A DNA stretch of 64,000 nt from Xenophilus aerolatus (GCA_030418545.1 QAIB01000002.1:682001-746000); one strand, 5' to 3'. Shown: positions 16,130-26,244, counted from the first letter of the stretch. Notes: a model not told the origin generated them from the letters alone. Program-made: numbers and translations.

Positions 16130-18301
16130 ATGCCTTTGTCTCCCGCACTCCCCGACGACGCAGCGTTGCCCGAGGCGGTGCCCGTGCCCGCCCTCCAGCC
16201 CGTCACCTTGCTGGACCGTGACCACAGCATCCTGGCCTTCAACCGCCGGGTGCTCAACTGGGCCGAGCGGCCCGAGGTGCCGCTGCTCGAGCGCCTGCGC
16301 TACCTGTGCATCGTGTCGTCCAACCTGGACGAATTCTTCGAGGTGCGCGCCGCACCGCACCTGCAGGCCCACGCCGCCGGCGAGCAGAAGGGCAACTACA
16401 CGGCCGAGTCCTTCGAGGCCCTGTCGCAGGCCGCGCACGCGCTGGTCGAGCGCCAGTACGCGCTCTACAACGACGAGCTGATGCCGGCCTTCGCCAGGCA
16501 CGGCATCCAGATCATCTCGCACGGCAAGCGCGATGCCGCCCAGCGCAAGTGGGTGCAGGAGTACTTCGAGCGCGAGGTGCGTCCGCTGCTGATTCCGGTG
16601 GGGCTGGACCCGGCCCACCCCTTCCCGCAGGTGGCCAACAAGTCGCTCAACTTCATCGTGCGCCTGACGGGCAAGGACGCCTTCGGGCGCGAGAACCCGA
16701 TCGCCATCCTCAAGGTGCCGCGCGTGCTGCCGCGCCTGATCCGCATGCCGGCCAAGGTGTCGGGCGGCAAGACGCTGGTGGTGGCGCTGTCCAGCATCGT
16801 GCGGGCGCATCTGCAGTCCATGTTCCCGGGCCGCGAAGTGGGCGAGTTCTCGCAGTTCCGCGTCACCCGGCACTCCGACCTCGCGGTGGACGAGGAGGAC
16901 GTGACCAACCTGCGCACCGCGCTGCGCCAGGGCCTGCAGCATCGCCACTACGGGCAGGCCGTGCGGCTGGAGGTCTCCTCCAGCTGCGCCGAGCCGCTCG
17001 CGAGCTTCCTCCTCGCGCAGTTCAACCTGCCGGCCGGCGCGCTGTACCGTGTGCACGGGCCGGTCAACCTGGCGCGCTTCACGCAGATGATCGACCTGAT
17101 CGACGCGCCGGAATTCCGCAGCCTGCGTTTTCCGCCGTACCAGGCGTCCTACCCGATCAACCTGTCGCCGGGCCAGTCCTTCTTCGACCGCCTCAAGCGC
17201 GGCGACGTGCTGATCCACCAGCCCTTCGAGAGCTTCGATGGCGTGCTGGCCTTCCTGCGCGAGGCGGTGGCCGATCCCGCCGTGCTGGCGATCAAGCAGA
17301 CCATCTACCGCACGGGCGCCGACTCGGAGCTGATGGACCTGCTGCGCGAAGCCGTGCGCCGCGGCAAGGAAGTGACGGTGGTGGTGGAGCTCAAGGCCCG
17401 CTTCGATGAAGAGGCCAACATCAACTGGGCCGAGGTGCTGGAAGCCATCGGCGCGCAGGTGGTCTACGGCGTGGTCGGCCTCAAGACCCACGCCAAGATG
17501 CTGCTGGTCACACGGCGCGAGGGCAAGCGCCTGTGCCACTACGGCCACCTGTCGACCGGCAACTACAACCCGCGCACGGCCAGCCTCTACACCGACATCA
17601 GCCACCTCACGGCAGACCCATTGCTCACGGCCGACATGGAGGCCGTGTTCGTGCACCTGGCCAGCCAGAGCCGGCTGCCGCGCCTGAACCGCATGTGGCT
17701 CGCGCCCTTCGACCTGCACAGCCACCTGATCGCGCAGATCGACGCGCTCGGCCTCGCGGCCGGGCAGGGCCGTCCCACGCGCGTGGTGGCCAAGATGAAC
17801 GCGCTGACCGACGAGGCGCTGATCGCCGCACTGCTGCGCGCCGGCCAGCGCGGCGTGAAGATCGACCTCATCGTGCGCGGCGCCTGCACGCTGGCCGCGC
17901 AGGTGCCGGGCCACAGCGAGAACATCCGCGTGCGCTCGATCATCGGGCGCTTCCTCGAACATTCGCGCGTCTTCTATTTCCGCGACGGCGAGGACGAGTC
18001 GCTCTACCTCTCCAGTGCCGACTGGATGAACCGCAACATGATGCGGCGCGTCGAGCTGGCCTGGCCGGTGACCGACCCGGTGCTGCGCCAGCGCTTGATC
18101 GACGAGTGCCTGGTTGCGTACCTGCACGATGGCCGCGACGCCTGGGAGCTGCGCGCCGACGGCACCTACGAACGCGTCGACAGCGACACCCATGCCGGCG
18201 AGGAAGGCGCCTCGCGCGCCATCGAAGCCCACGGCGCCCAACAGGCGCTCATGGCGCGGTACGGCTCGCGCGGGCGCAGCCGCGAGGCGCGGCGCGATTG
18301 A
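16130..18301 (+). CDS. ppk: Polyphosphate kinase 1
   Basis: 723 residues, normal for PPK1. Transfers the terminal phosphate of ATP onto polyphosphate, and reversibly back. The autophosphorylated histidine is His454 in KTHAKMLLV and the second conserved histidine His611 in LEHSR. YGHLSTGNYNPRTA is the surrounding catalytic-domain signature. The N-terminus carries the usual FNRRVLNWAE and SSNLDEFFEVR motifs. ATG 16130 is chosen because earlier in-frame starts fall in the Pho box. sixA begins 32 bases after the stop. Confidence 0.97.
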   Translation: MPLSPALPDDAALPEAVPVPALQPVTLLDRDHSILAFNRRVLNWAERPEVPLLERLRYLCIVSSNLDEFFEVRAAPHLQAHAAGEQKGNYTAESFEALSQAAHALVERQYALYNDELMPAFARHGIQIISHGKRDAAQRKWVQEYFEREVRPLLIPVGLDPAHPFPQVANKSLNFIVRLTGKDAFGRENPIAILKVPRVLPRLIRMPAKVSGGKTLVVALSSIVRAHLQSMFPGREVGEFSQFRVTRHSDLAVDEEDVTNLRTALRQGLQHRHYGQAVRLEVSSSCAEPLASFLLAQFNLPAGALYRVHGPVNLARFTQMIDLIDAPEFRSLRFPPYQASYPINLSPGQSFFDRLKRGDVLIHQPFESFDGVLAFLREAVADPAVLAIKQTIYRTGADSELMDLLREAVRRGKEVTVVVELKARFDEEANINWAEVLEAIGAQVVYGVVGLKTHAKMLLVTRREGKRLCHYGHLSTGNYNPRTASLYTDISHLTADPLLTADMEAVFVHLASQSRLPRLNRMWLAPFDLHSHLIAQIDALGLAAGQGRPTRVVAKMNALTDEALIAALLRAGQRGVKIDLIVRGACTLAAQVPGHSENIRVRSIIGRFLEHSRVFYFRDGEDESLYLSSADWMNRNMMRRVELAWPVTDPVLRQRLIDECLVAYLHDGRDAWELRADGTYERVDSDTHAGEEGASRAIEAHGAQQALMARYGSRGRSREARRD

Positions 18302-18333
18302 ATCCGCTCGCCGACGAGAAAGCGAAGAAGGAC

Positions 18334-18795
18334 ATGGACCTGATCCTCTGGCGCCACGCCGAAGCCGAAGACTGGACCGAAGGCTGCGACGACCTGCAGC
18401 GCTCGCTCACCGGGCGTGGCGAGAAGCAGGCCAAGCGCATGGCCGCCTGGCTCGACCGCCAATTGCCCGAGGGCACCCGCATCCTGAGCAGCCCGGCGCG
18501 CCGCTGCGAGCAGACCGTGCTGGCGCTCGGCCGCAAGTACAAGCTGCGCGACGAGCTCAAGCCCGACGCTGGCGCCGAGGCGCTGCTGGAGGCCGCCGGC
18601 TGGCCCAACGGCAAGTCCGTCGTGCTGCTCGTGGGGCACCAGCCGGCGCTGGGCCAGGCCGTGGCCCGGCTGCTGGGCCTGAAGCAGGACAGCTGCGCCG
18701 TGCGCAAGGGCGCCGTCTGGTGGCTGCGCACACGCGAGCGCGACGGCGAGGTGCAGACGGTGATGGTGACGGTGCAGGCGCCCGAGCTGCTCTGA
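18334..18795 (+). CDS. sixA: Phosphohistidine phosphatase SixA-like
   Basis: 153 residues of the histidine phosphatase superfamily. The catalytic motif WRHAEAED gives His8 as phospho-acceptor. SSPARRCEQT and LLVGHQPAL supply the second arginine and histidine. SixA dephosphorylates phosphohistidine proteins; here it directly follows ppk, whose intermediate is also phosphohistidine, though a functional link is speculation. ATG 18334 follows GAAGAAGGAC. Confidence 0.88.
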   Translation: MDLILWRHAEAEDWTEGCDDLQRSLTGRGEKQAKRMAAWLDRQLPEGTRILSSPARRCEQTVLALGRKYKLRDELKPDAGAEALLEAAGWPNGKSVVLLVGHQPALGQAVARLLGLKQDSCAVRKGAVWWLRTRERDGEVQTVMVTVQAPELL

Positions 18796-18808
18796 TCGGC
18801 AGCCGCCG

Positions 18809-18875
18809 GCTTTTTCGAGCCAAAAGTGCCTGAAGCGCCCGCCGGACGGGCGCAAGCAGCTATCGAAAAAGGAGC
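18809..18875 (+). repeat. Dispersed repeat family A, copy 3
   Basis: Convergent gap between sixA and ppx. This is the clearest copy: TTTTTCGAGCC, GTGCCTGAA, arms GCGCCCG and CGGGCGC around CCGGA, then CAAGCAGCTATCGAAAAAGG. It could act as a two-way terminator for the flanking genes. Confidence 0.8.
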
Positions 18876-18877
18876 AT

Positions 18878-20395
18878 TCAGCCGACGCTGAGCGTGAGGC
18901 GCCAGGGCGTCTTCTGCCAGGCCAGCACCTCTTCGCGCAGCAGGTGTGCGGACTGCGGGAAGCGCTCGCACCAGTCGGCGCTGCAGCGCACGGCGAAGGC
19001 ACGCGGGCCCGCCGCTTCGACGCCGAGCGCCTCGAGTTCGGGCTCGCGGTGCGCATGGCAGAGGATCACGGCCAGCCGCAGCGCCAGCAGCTGGGTCGCG
19101 AAGCTCGGCTCGTCCAGCGCGGGCTCGATCTTGCGCAGCTTGCCGCGGTGGCCCAGCACCAGCTGGCTCAGCACGTGCATCTCGTTGACGGCGAAGCCCG
19201 GGGCGTCCGCATGGTCGAGGATGTAGGCGCCGTGCTTGTGGTAGTCGCTGTGCGAGATCTGCATGCCGATCTCGTGCAGCCGCGCGGCCCATTGCAGCTT
19301 GCGCAGCGAGCGGCCGGAGCGGCTGGTGGTGGCGCCGCCGCGCGCCTCGGGCACGAGCTGGACGAAGAGGGCGCTCGCGGCATCCTCCACGCGGGCCGAC
19401 TGGGCCGCGTCGACGTCGAAGCGGGCGGCCAGGCGCTCCACCGTGGTGGTGCGCAGATCGGCCACGGCCTCGTCGCGCTCCAGCAGTTCGTACAGCACGC
19501 CATGGCGCAGCGCGCCGGCAGCGACCTTCATGTGGTCGATGCGCAGCAGGTCGAAGAGCGCGCGCAGCACGCTCACGCCACCGCCGATCACGGCCTTGCG
19601 GTCCTCGCGCATGCCGTCCATGCGCAGCTTGTCGGCACTCCCGGCCTTGAGCAGGCGGTCGAGCAGCCAGTCCAGCCCCTCGCGCGTGACCACGCCCGGC
19701 GCGCCACCGGCCGCGGCCAGCACGTCGCCTACAGCGCCGATGGTGCCCGAGGCGCCGTACGCCACGTCCCAGCGGTCGCGCGTGTAGCTGCCCAGCGCGT
19801 CGTCGAGCAGGGCCTGGGCGGCGATCTCGGCGGTGCGGAAGGCACCGGCCGTGAACTGGCCCTGCGGGAAGTACTTCATCGACCAGGCCACGCTGCCGAC
19901 GCGGTACGACTCGGTGACCAGCGCCTTGAGCTTCTGCCCCAGGATGAGTTCGGTCGAACGGCCGCCGATGTCGATGACCAGGCGCCGCTCGGCGTCGCTG
20001 CTCTCGCCCTGCGGCAGCAGGTGGGCCACGCCCTGGTAGATCAGGCGCGCCTCTTCGCGGCCGGGAATGACGTCGATGCCGAAGCCCAGCGCGGTGCGCG
20101 CGCGCAGCAGGAACTCGTCGCGGTTGCGCGCCTCGCGCAGGGTCTGGGTGGCCACGGCGCGCACCTGCGAGCGCTCGAAGCCGGCCAGGCGCTCGCCGAA
20201 GCGGGCCAGGGCGTCCCAGCCGCGCTGCATGGCCTCGGGGGTCAGGTTGCGTGCGCCGTCCAGGCCGTTGCCCAGGCGCACGGTGTCCTTGAGGTATTCG
20301 CTGCGGTGGATCTGCCCGTGGTCGACGCGCCCGATCTCGAGCCGGAAGCTGTTGGAGCCGATGTCGATCGCGGCCAGGCGGGTGCCGTTTTGCAT
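18878..20395 (-). CDS. ppx: Exopolyphosphatase (Ppx/GppA family)
   Basis: 505 residues from ATG 20395. Releases phosphate from polyphosphate ends. The ASKHA-type ATPase motifs are present: AAIDIGSNSFRLEI (phosphate loop 1), VIDIGGRSTELI (loop 2) and YGASGTIGAV (adenosine/interdomain). A C-terminal HD-like domain (HEIGMQISHSDYHKHGAYIL) completes the Ppx architecture. It is divergent from pstS and convergent with sixA. A Pho-box-like pair reads toward it at 20466-20483, so synthesis and degradation of polyphosphate may share PhoB control. Confidence 0.94.
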   Translation of the reverse strand: MQNGTRLAAIDIGSNSFRLEIGRVDHGQIHRSEYLKDTVRLGNGLDGARNLTPEAMQRGWDALARFGERLAGFERSQVRAVATQTLREARNRDEFLLRARTALGFGIDVIPGREEARLIYQGVAHLLPQGESSDAERRLVIDIGGRSTELILGQKLKALVTESYRVGSVAWSMKYFPQGQFTAGAFRTAEIAAQALLDDALGSYTRDRWDVAYGASGTIGAVGDVLAAAGGAPGVVTREGLDWLLDRLLKAGSADKLRMDGMREDRKAVIGGGVSVLRALFDLLRIDHMKVAAGALRHGVLYELLERDEAVADLRTTTVERLAARFDVDAAQSARVEDAASALFVQLVPEARGGATTSRSGRSLRKLQWAARLHEIGMQISHSDYHKHGAYILDHADAPGFAVNEMHVLSQLVLGHRGKLRKIEPALDEPSFATQLLALRLAVILCHAHREPELEALGVEAAGPRAFAVRCSADWCERFPQSAHLLREEVLAWQKTPWRLTLSVG

Positions 20396-20465
20396 GGGGA
20401 AGGGGAGCCGGGAGTGAGCCCGCATGGTAACGGCGCTGCAGGGGCGCAGATGGTGCGCGCGGCAG

Positions 20466-20483
20466 ATGACGAAACGGTGACAG
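20466..20483 (-). promoter_or_regulatory. Pho-box-like repeat reading toward ppx
   Basis: On the minus strand the bases read CTGTCAC-CGTT-TCGTCAT, two heptamers 11 bases apart; the first matches the PhoB consensus well, the second with two mismatches. It overlaps a perfect palindrome, TGACAGCTGTCA (20478-20489), that also provides a half-site toward pstS. No strong -10 is seen at the expected distance. Confidence 0.5.
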
Positions 20484-20532
20484 CTGTCATCTTGCTGGGC
20501 CTGCAGAAGGGCCGTTTTCACTCGGAGAAGCG

Positions 20533-20566
20533 ATGTCACGGTGCTGTCACACAAGCTTCCTACAGT
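20533..20566 (+). promoter_or_regulatory. Pho box and -10 of the pst operon
   Basis: ATGTCAC-GGTG-CTGTCAC at 20533-20550 is a close PhoB direct repeat. A TACAGT -10-like hexamer at 20561-20566 stands 10 bases downstream, the spacing normal for PhoB-activated sigma-70 promoters in which the box replaces the -35. The pstS ATG is 47 bases further. Confidence 0.8.
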
Positions 20567-20613
20567 CCGCCCAACCCCCAAACGGGACACATCGATCCTT
20601 CGAAAGGAAGAGC

Positions 20614-21651
20614 ATGAAAACGTCGTTTCAAATTGCAGTCGCCGGCCTGGCCGTCGCGGCTTTCGCCCAGGTCCCCGCATTTGCACAGGAAGCCACCGGC
20701 GCCGGCGCCAGCTTCCCCGCACCGCTGTACAGCAAGTGGGCGGCCGACTTCAACAAGGCCACCGGCATCAAGATCAACTACCAGTCCGTCGGCTCGGGCG
20801 CGGGCATCAAGCAGATCGAGGCCAAGACCGTCGATTTCGGCGCCTCCGACGCGCCCCTGAAGGACGACGAACTCCAGGCCAAGGGCCTGCTGCAGTTCCC
20901 CACCGTGATCGGCGGCGTGATCCCGGTCGTCAACATCCAGGGCATCAAGGCCGGCGAACTCAAGCTCAGCGGCCCGGTCCTGGGCGACATCTACCTGGGC
21001 AAGATCGCCAAGTGGAATGACCCCGCCATCAAGGCGCTGAACCCGTCGCTGAATCTGCCTGACGCCGCCATCGCGCCGGTGCGCCGCGCCGACGGTTCGG
21101 GCACCAGCTTCCTGTTCACCAACTACCTCTCGAAGGTGAACGCCGAGTGGAAGTCCAAGGTGGGCGAGGGCACCGCCGTCAACTGGCCCACGGGCGCCGG
21201 CGGCAAGGGCAACGAGGGCGTCGCCGCCTTCGTGGGGCGCCTGCCCAACTCGATCGGCTACGTCGAGTACGCCTACGTGAAGCAGAACAAGATGGTCTAC
21301 GCCCAGATGCAGAACGCCGCTGGCAAGTTCGTCTCGCCGGAAGACACGGCGTTCAAGGCGGCCGCGGCCGGCGCCGAGTGGGACAAGAGCTTCTACCAGA
21401 TCCTGACGAACCAGCCGGGCGACGCCTCGTGGCCCATCACCGGCGCGACCTTCATCCTGATGCACAAGGCGCAGGACAAGCCCGCGCAGGCCGCCACCGT
21501 GCTGAAGTTCTTCAACTGGGCCTACAAGAACGGCGACCAGACGGCCGACAACCTCGACTACGTGCCGATGCCCGCTCCGGTGAAAACGGCCATCGCCAAG
21601 TCGTGGACGCAGATCAAGGCCGCCGACGGCAAGGTCGTGAGCCCGGACTGA
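20614..21651 (+). CDS. pstS: Phosphate ABC transporter substrate-binding protein
   Basis: 345 residues. Periplasmic high-affinity phosphate binder. The cleavable signal peptide (KTSFQIAVAGLAVAAFAQVPAFA) ends near AFAQE. The mature start ATGAGASFPAPLYSKW and the anion-contact segments VGSGAGIKQI, DFGASDAPL and RRADGSGTSFLF are the PstS hallmarks. ATG 20614 follows a strong AAAGGAAG Shine-Dalgarno. First gene of pstSCAB. Confidence 0.97.
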   Translation: MKTSFQIAVAGLAVAAFAQVPAFAQEATGAGASFPAPLYSKWAADFNKATGIKINYQSVGSGAGIKQIEAKTVDFGASDAPLKDDELQAKGLLQFPTVIGGVIPVVNIQGIKAGELKLSGPVLGDIYLGKIAKWNDPAIKALNPSLNLPDAAIAPVRRADGSGTSFLFTNYLSKVNAEWKSKVGEGTAVNWPTGAGGKGNEGVAAFVGRLPNSIGYVEYAYVKQNKMVYAQMQNAAGKFVSPEDTAFKAAAAGAEWDKSFYQILTNQPGDASWPITGATFILMHKAQDKPAQAATVLKFFNWAYKNGDQTADNLDYVPMPAPVKTAIAKSWTQIKAADGKVVSPD

Positions 21652-21749
21652 TCGGCTGACCGGCCATTCGCAGCAGCAACAGAAGAACCAGAACAGGGCG
21701 CGCGGTGGAAGGAGCCAGCCTGGACCGCGCGCCCGCCACGGAGCGACCT

Positions 21750-22781
21750 GTGTCATCCACCCTCACCGCCGGCGCCAACACGCTGGACCTGACTGCCGAC
21801 CGGTCGCATGCGCGCTCGGTCACCCCTCCGCCCGCCAAGAAGGCGCGGTCCGGCCCGATGGCCGACCGGCTCTTCGGCTGGGCCGCCAAGGGCGCCGCGC
21901 TGCTCACGCTCGCGCTGCTCGTCGGCATCCTGCTGTCGCTGATCGCCGGCGCCTGGCCCGCGATCGCCAAGTACGGCCTGGGCTTCCTGGCCAGCAGCAC
22001 CTGGGACCCGGTCGCCAACGAGTTCGGCGGTCTGGTCATGATCTACGGCACGCTCGCCACATCGATCATCGCTCTGGTGATCGCCGTGCCGGTGAGCTTC
22101 GGCATCGCGCTCTTCCTCACCGAGCTCTCGCCTGCCTGGCTCAAGCGCCCGCTGGGCACCGCCATCGAACTGCTGGCCGCCGTGCCGTCGATCGTGTACG
22201 GCATGTGGGGCCTGCTGGTCTTCGGCCCCATCCTCTCGACCTGGGTGCAGCAGCCGCTGCAGAAGCTGCTCACGGGCGTGCCCTACCTGGGCGCGCTGGT
22301 GTCGGGCCCGCCGGTGGGCATCGGCATCCTGTCGGCCGGGATCATCCTGGCGATCATGATCATCCCCTTCATCGCCTCGGTGATGCGTGACGTCTTCGAA
22401 GTCACGCCGCCGCTGCTCAAGGAATCGGCCTACGGCCTGGGCTCGACGACCTGGGAAGTGGTCAGCAAGGTCGTGCTGCCGTACACCAAGGCCGGCGTCA
22501 TCGGCGGCATCATGCTCGGCCTGGGCCGCGCCCTGGGCGAGACGATGGCGGTCACCTTCGTGATCGGCAACGCCAACCAGCTCGCGTCGCTGTCGGTCTT
22601 CGAGGCGGCCAACAGCATCACCTCGGTGCTCGCCAACGAGTTCGCCGAAGCCAGCAGCGACATGCACCGCGCCGCGCTGCTGTACCTCGCGCTGGTCCTG
22701 TTCTTCATCACCTTCGTCGTGCTGTCGCTGTCCAAGCTGCTGCTGGCCCGGATGAAGAAGAGCGAAGGGAAGAAGTCATGA
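21750..22781 (+). CDS. pstC: Phosphate ABC transporter permease PstC
   Basis: 343 residues from GTG 21750, which follows GGAGCGACCT. A GTG at 21705 would add 15 residues. Six membrane segments are expected. The cytoplasmic EAA loop ([21 protein letters not shown]...[12 protein letters not shown]) is the contact for PstB. Inner-membrane partner of PstA. The pstA ATG overlaps the stop by four bases. Confidence 0.95.
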   Translation: MSSTLTAGANTLDLTADRSHARSVTPPPAKKARSGPMADRLFGWAAKGAALLTLALLVGILLSLIAGAWPAIAKYGLGFLASSTWDPVANEFGGLVMIYGTLATSIIALVIAVPVSFGIALFLTELSPAWLKRPLGTAIELLAAVPSIVYGMWGLLVFGPILSTWVQQPLQKLLTGVPYLGALVSGPPVGIGILSAGIILAIMIIPFIASVMRDVFEVTPPLLKESAYGLGSTTWEVVSKVVLPYTKAGVIGGIMLGLGRALGETMAVTFVIGNANQLASLSVFEAANSITSVLANEFAEASSDMHRAALLYLALVLFFITFVVLSLSKLLLARMKKSEGKKS

Positions 22782-23662
22782 CAACAGCCGAAGCACTCAT
22801 CAACGCGAAGACCCTGGCCGAGAAGCGCCAGGCCAAGTTCGCGGCGCGGGACCGCGTCAACAAGATCGCACTGACCCTGTCGCTGGCCGCGATGGCCTTC
22901 GGCGTGTTCTGGCTCATCTGGATCCTGTGGGAGACGCTGCGCCTTGGCGTGGGCGGCCTGTCGCTCTCGATCTTCACCGAGATGACGCCGGCACCGGGCG
23001 ACGAGGGCGGCCTGCTGAACGCGATCGTCGGCTCGCTGGTGATGGTCGGGCTCGCCACCTTCATCGGCACGCCCATCGGCATCATGGCCGGCATCTACCT
23101 GGCCGAATACAACCCCAAGGGCTGGCTGTCGGCGCTGGTGCGCTTCGTCAACGACATCCTGCTGTCGGCACCGTCGATCGTGATCGGCCTGTTCGTCTAC
23201 GCCATCGTGGTGGCACAGTTCAAGAGCTACTCCGGCCTGGCTGGTGCGCTGGCGCTGTCGCTCATCACCATCCCGGTGGTGATCCGCACCACCGAGAACA
23301 TGCTGCAACTGGTGCCGCCCGGCCTGCGCGAAGCCGCCTATGCGCTGGGCACGCCGAAGTGGAAGGTGATCCTGTCGATCACGCTGCGCGCGGCGCGTGC
23401 CGGCGTCGTCACCGGCATCCTGCTGGCGGTGGCCCGGATCGCCGGCGAGACGGCGCCGCTGCTGTTCACGGCCCTGAACAACCAGTTCTGGACCTCCGAC
23501 CTGAGCTCGCCCATGGCGAGCCTGCCGGTGACGATCTTCAAGTTCGCGATGAACATCGATCCCAACCTGCAGAAGCTGGCCTGGGCCGGCGTGTTCCTCA
23601 TCACCGTCGCCGTGCTGGCGCTGAACATCCTCGCCCGCGTGCTGACGCGCGGCAAGAACTGA
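22778..23662 (+). CDS. pstA: Phosphate ABC transporter permease PstA
   Basis: 294 residues. Starts in the ATGA overlap with pstC, so it is probably translationally coupled. Six predicted membrane segments. The EAA motif [23 protein letters not shown]...[11 protein letters not shown] matches PstA. Together with PstC it forms the inner-membrane channel of the phosphate importer. Confidence 0.96.
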   Translation: MTTAEALINAKTLAEKRQAKFAARDRVNKIALTLSLAAMAFGVFWLIWILWETLRLGVGGLSLSIFTEMTPAPGDEGGLLNAIVGSLVMVGLATFIGTPIGIMAGIYLAEYNPKGWLSALVRFVNDILLSAPSIVIGLFVYAIVVAQFKSYSGLAGALALSLITIPVVIRTTENMLQLVPPGLREAAYALGTPKWKVILSITLRAARAGVVTGILLAVARIAGETAPLLFTALNNQFWTSDLSSPMASLPVTIFKFAMNIDPNLQKLAWAGVFLITVAVLALNILARVLTRGKN

Positions 23663-23684
23663 ACGATAGAGAGAGAGAAAAAGA

Positions 23685-24467
23685 ATGCCCGCCACCGTTG
23701 CCTCTCCGGCGCCCCGCGCCAAGATCGCCGTCAAGGACCTGAACTTCTATTACGGCAAGTTCCATGCCCTCAAGGGCATCAACCTCGAGATCCCCGAGAA
23801 CAAGGTCACGGCCTTCATCGGCCCCTCGGGCTGCGGCAAGTCCACGCTGCTGCGCACCTTCAACCGCATGTTCGAGCTGTACCCGGAGCAACGCGCCGAG
23901 GGCACCATCGCACTCGACGGCGAGAACCTGCTGACCAGCAAGCAGGACGTGGCACTGATCCGCGCCAAGGTCGGCATGGTGTTCCAGAAGCCCACGCCCT
24001 TCCCGATGTCGATCTACGACAACATCGCCTTCGGCGTGAAGCTGTTCGAGAACCTCTCGGCCAGCGAGATGGACGACCGCGTGGAGTGGGCGCTGAAGAA
24101 GGCCGCGCTGTGGACCGAGGTGCGCGACAAGCTGCAGCAGAGCGGTTCGGGCCTCTCGGGCGGCCAGCAGCAGCGCCTGTGCATCGCGCGCGGCATCGCG
24201 ATCAAGCCCGAAGTGCTGCTGCTCGACGAGCCCTGCTCGGCGCTGGACCCGATCTCGACCGCGAAGATCGAGGAGCTGATCGCCGAGCTGAAGAACGAGT
24301 ACACCGTCGTCATCGTGACGCACAACATGCAGCAGGCCGCCCGCTGCAGCGACTACACGGCCTACATGTACCTGGGCGACCTGATCGAGTTCGGGCCGAC
24401 CGAGCAGATGTTCTTCAAGCCGCAGCGCAAGGAAACCGAGGACTACATCACGGGCCGATTCGGCTGA
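23685..24467 (+). CDS. pstB: Phosphate ABC transporter ATPase PstB
   Basis: 260 residues. Walker [10 protein letters not shown] (46-54), ABC signature LSGGQQQR, Walker [13 protein letters not shown] and the H-loop in [11 protein letters not shown] are all intact. Energises phosphate uptake. ATG 23685 follows a purine run AGAGAGAGAAAAAGA. A 130-base palindromic element begins immediately after the stop and separates it from phoU. Confidence 0.97.
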   Translation: MPATVASPAPRAKIAVKDLNFYYGKFHALKGINLEIPENKVTAFIGPSGCGKSTLLRTFNRMFELYPEQRAEGTIALDGENLLTSKQDVALIRAKVGMVFQKPTPFPMSIYDNIAFGVKLFENLSASEMDDRVEWALKKAALWTEVRDKLQQSGSGLSGGQQQRLCIARGIAIKPEVLLLDEPCSALDPISTAKIEELIAELKNEYTVVIVTHNMQQAARCSDYTAYMYLGDLIEFGPTEQMFFKPQRKETEDYITGRFG

Positions 24468-24468
24468 A

Positions 24469-24597
24469 AGCGGACCTCCGTACGCGAAGAGCGCGAAGGT
24501 TTCGCGAAGAACGCAAAAGAGAAAGCCAAAGTATTTCTTGAATTCTTTCGCGCCCTTTGCGAAACCTTTGCGTCCTTCGCGTATGGATGCCCGTATT
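24469..24597. repeat. Palindromic element family C, copy 1 (pstB-phoU gap)
   Basis: A long imperfect inverted repeat whose core arms run 24481-24521 and 24545-24583: TACGCGAAG...GGTTTCGCGAA against TTGCGAAACC...CTTCGCGTA. An A/T-rich centre separates them. It starts directly after the pstB stop with AAAGCGGACCTCCG. The same opening, arm pattern and core length (103 bases) recur at 25336-25438. Confidence 0.8.
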
Positions 24598-24621
24598 CAA
24601 CCCGCCCTCAAGGACACGCAC

Positions 24622-25323
24622 ATGACTGAGAAGCACCTTTCCTCCCAGTTCGACAGCGAACTCAACGGCGTCTCCTCGCGCGTGATGGAGCTCGGCGGCA
24701 TGGCCGAGTCGCAGATCCGGCTGGCGATCCATGCGCTGCTGCAGTTCGACGTCGAGACTGCCGAGCGCGTGATGGCGACCGAGAACAAGGTCAACGCGAT
24801 GGAGATGGAGATCGACCGCGAGCTGTCGTCGATCATTGCCCGCCGCCAGCCCACGGCGCGCGACCTGCGGCTGCTCATCGCGATCAGCAAGACCACCGCC
24901 AACCTCGAACGCGTGGGCGACGAGGCGAACAAGATCGCCCGCATGGTCAAGTCGATCATCGAGAGCGGCTCGGCCCGCCAGCTGCCGGCCACCGAGCTGC
25001 GCGTGGCGGCCGACCTGGCCTCGGGCCTGCTGCGCAAGGCACTGGACGCCTTCGCGCGCCTGGACACCGCGGCGGCGCTGTCGATCCTCAAGGACGACGA
25101 CCTGATCGACCAGGAGTTCGACGGCTTCGTGCGCAAGCTGGTCACCTACATGATGGAAGACCCGCGTACCATCTCGCCCAGCCTGGACCTGCTGTTCTTG
25201 GCCAAGGCCATCGAACGCATCGGTGACCACGCCAAGAACATCGCCGAGTTCATCATCTACATCGTCAAAGGTGCCGATGTGCGGCACACCTCGATGGAAG
25301 AGATCGAGTCCGCACTGCAATAA
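24622..25323 (+). CDS. phoU: Phosphate-signalling protein PhoU
   Basis: 233 residues made of two repeated three-helix bundles. Each carries the metal-binding/E-x-x-x-D motifs visible as ERVGDEANKIA (first half) and ERIGDHAKNIAE (second half). PhoU links the Pst transporter to PhoR and keeps the Pho regulon off when phosphate is plentiful. ATG 24622 follows AAGGACACGCAC. It is isolated from pstB and phoB by two copies of the same palindromic element. Confidence 0.97.
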   Translation: MTEKHLSSQFDSELNGVSSRVMELGGMAESQIRLAIHALLQFDVETAERVMATENKVNAMEMEIDRELSSIIARRQPTARDLRLLIAISKTTANLERVGDEANKIARMVKSIIESGSARQLPATELRVAADLASGLLRKALDAFARLDTAAALSILKDDDLIDQEFDGFVRKLVTYMMEDPRTISPSLDLLFLAKAIERIGDHAKNIAEFIIYIVKGADVRHTSMEEIESALQ

Positions 25324-25453
25324 AGCGGACCTCCGTACGCGAAGGGCGCGAAGGCCTCGCAAAGGACGCAACGAAGACATGAAGAAAATTTGTGGTTTTC
25401 TTTCGCGTCCTTCGCGAAACTTTCGCGACCTTCGCGTACGGGTGCCCGCATCC
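25324..25453. repeat. Palindromic element family C, copy 2 (phoU-phoB gap)
   Basis: Begins one base after the phoU stop with AAAGCGGACCTCCG. The ends are terminal inverted repeats: the first 21 bases of the arm and the reverse complement of the last arm agree at 18 of 21 positions. The core palindrome is 25336-25438, with an A/T-rich centre. In the same orientation as copy 1. Confidence 0.8.
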
Positions 25454-25461
25454 GCATTGAC

Positions 25462-26154
<693 letters not shown>

Positions 26155-26244
26155 GCCCGTCGGGGCGCCGCGCCTGCCCGGCCGGTGCCCGCTTGCTTTT
26201 CCTGCCGCTCACCGGCGCCTGCCCGGTACGGATAATCGCCTCCC

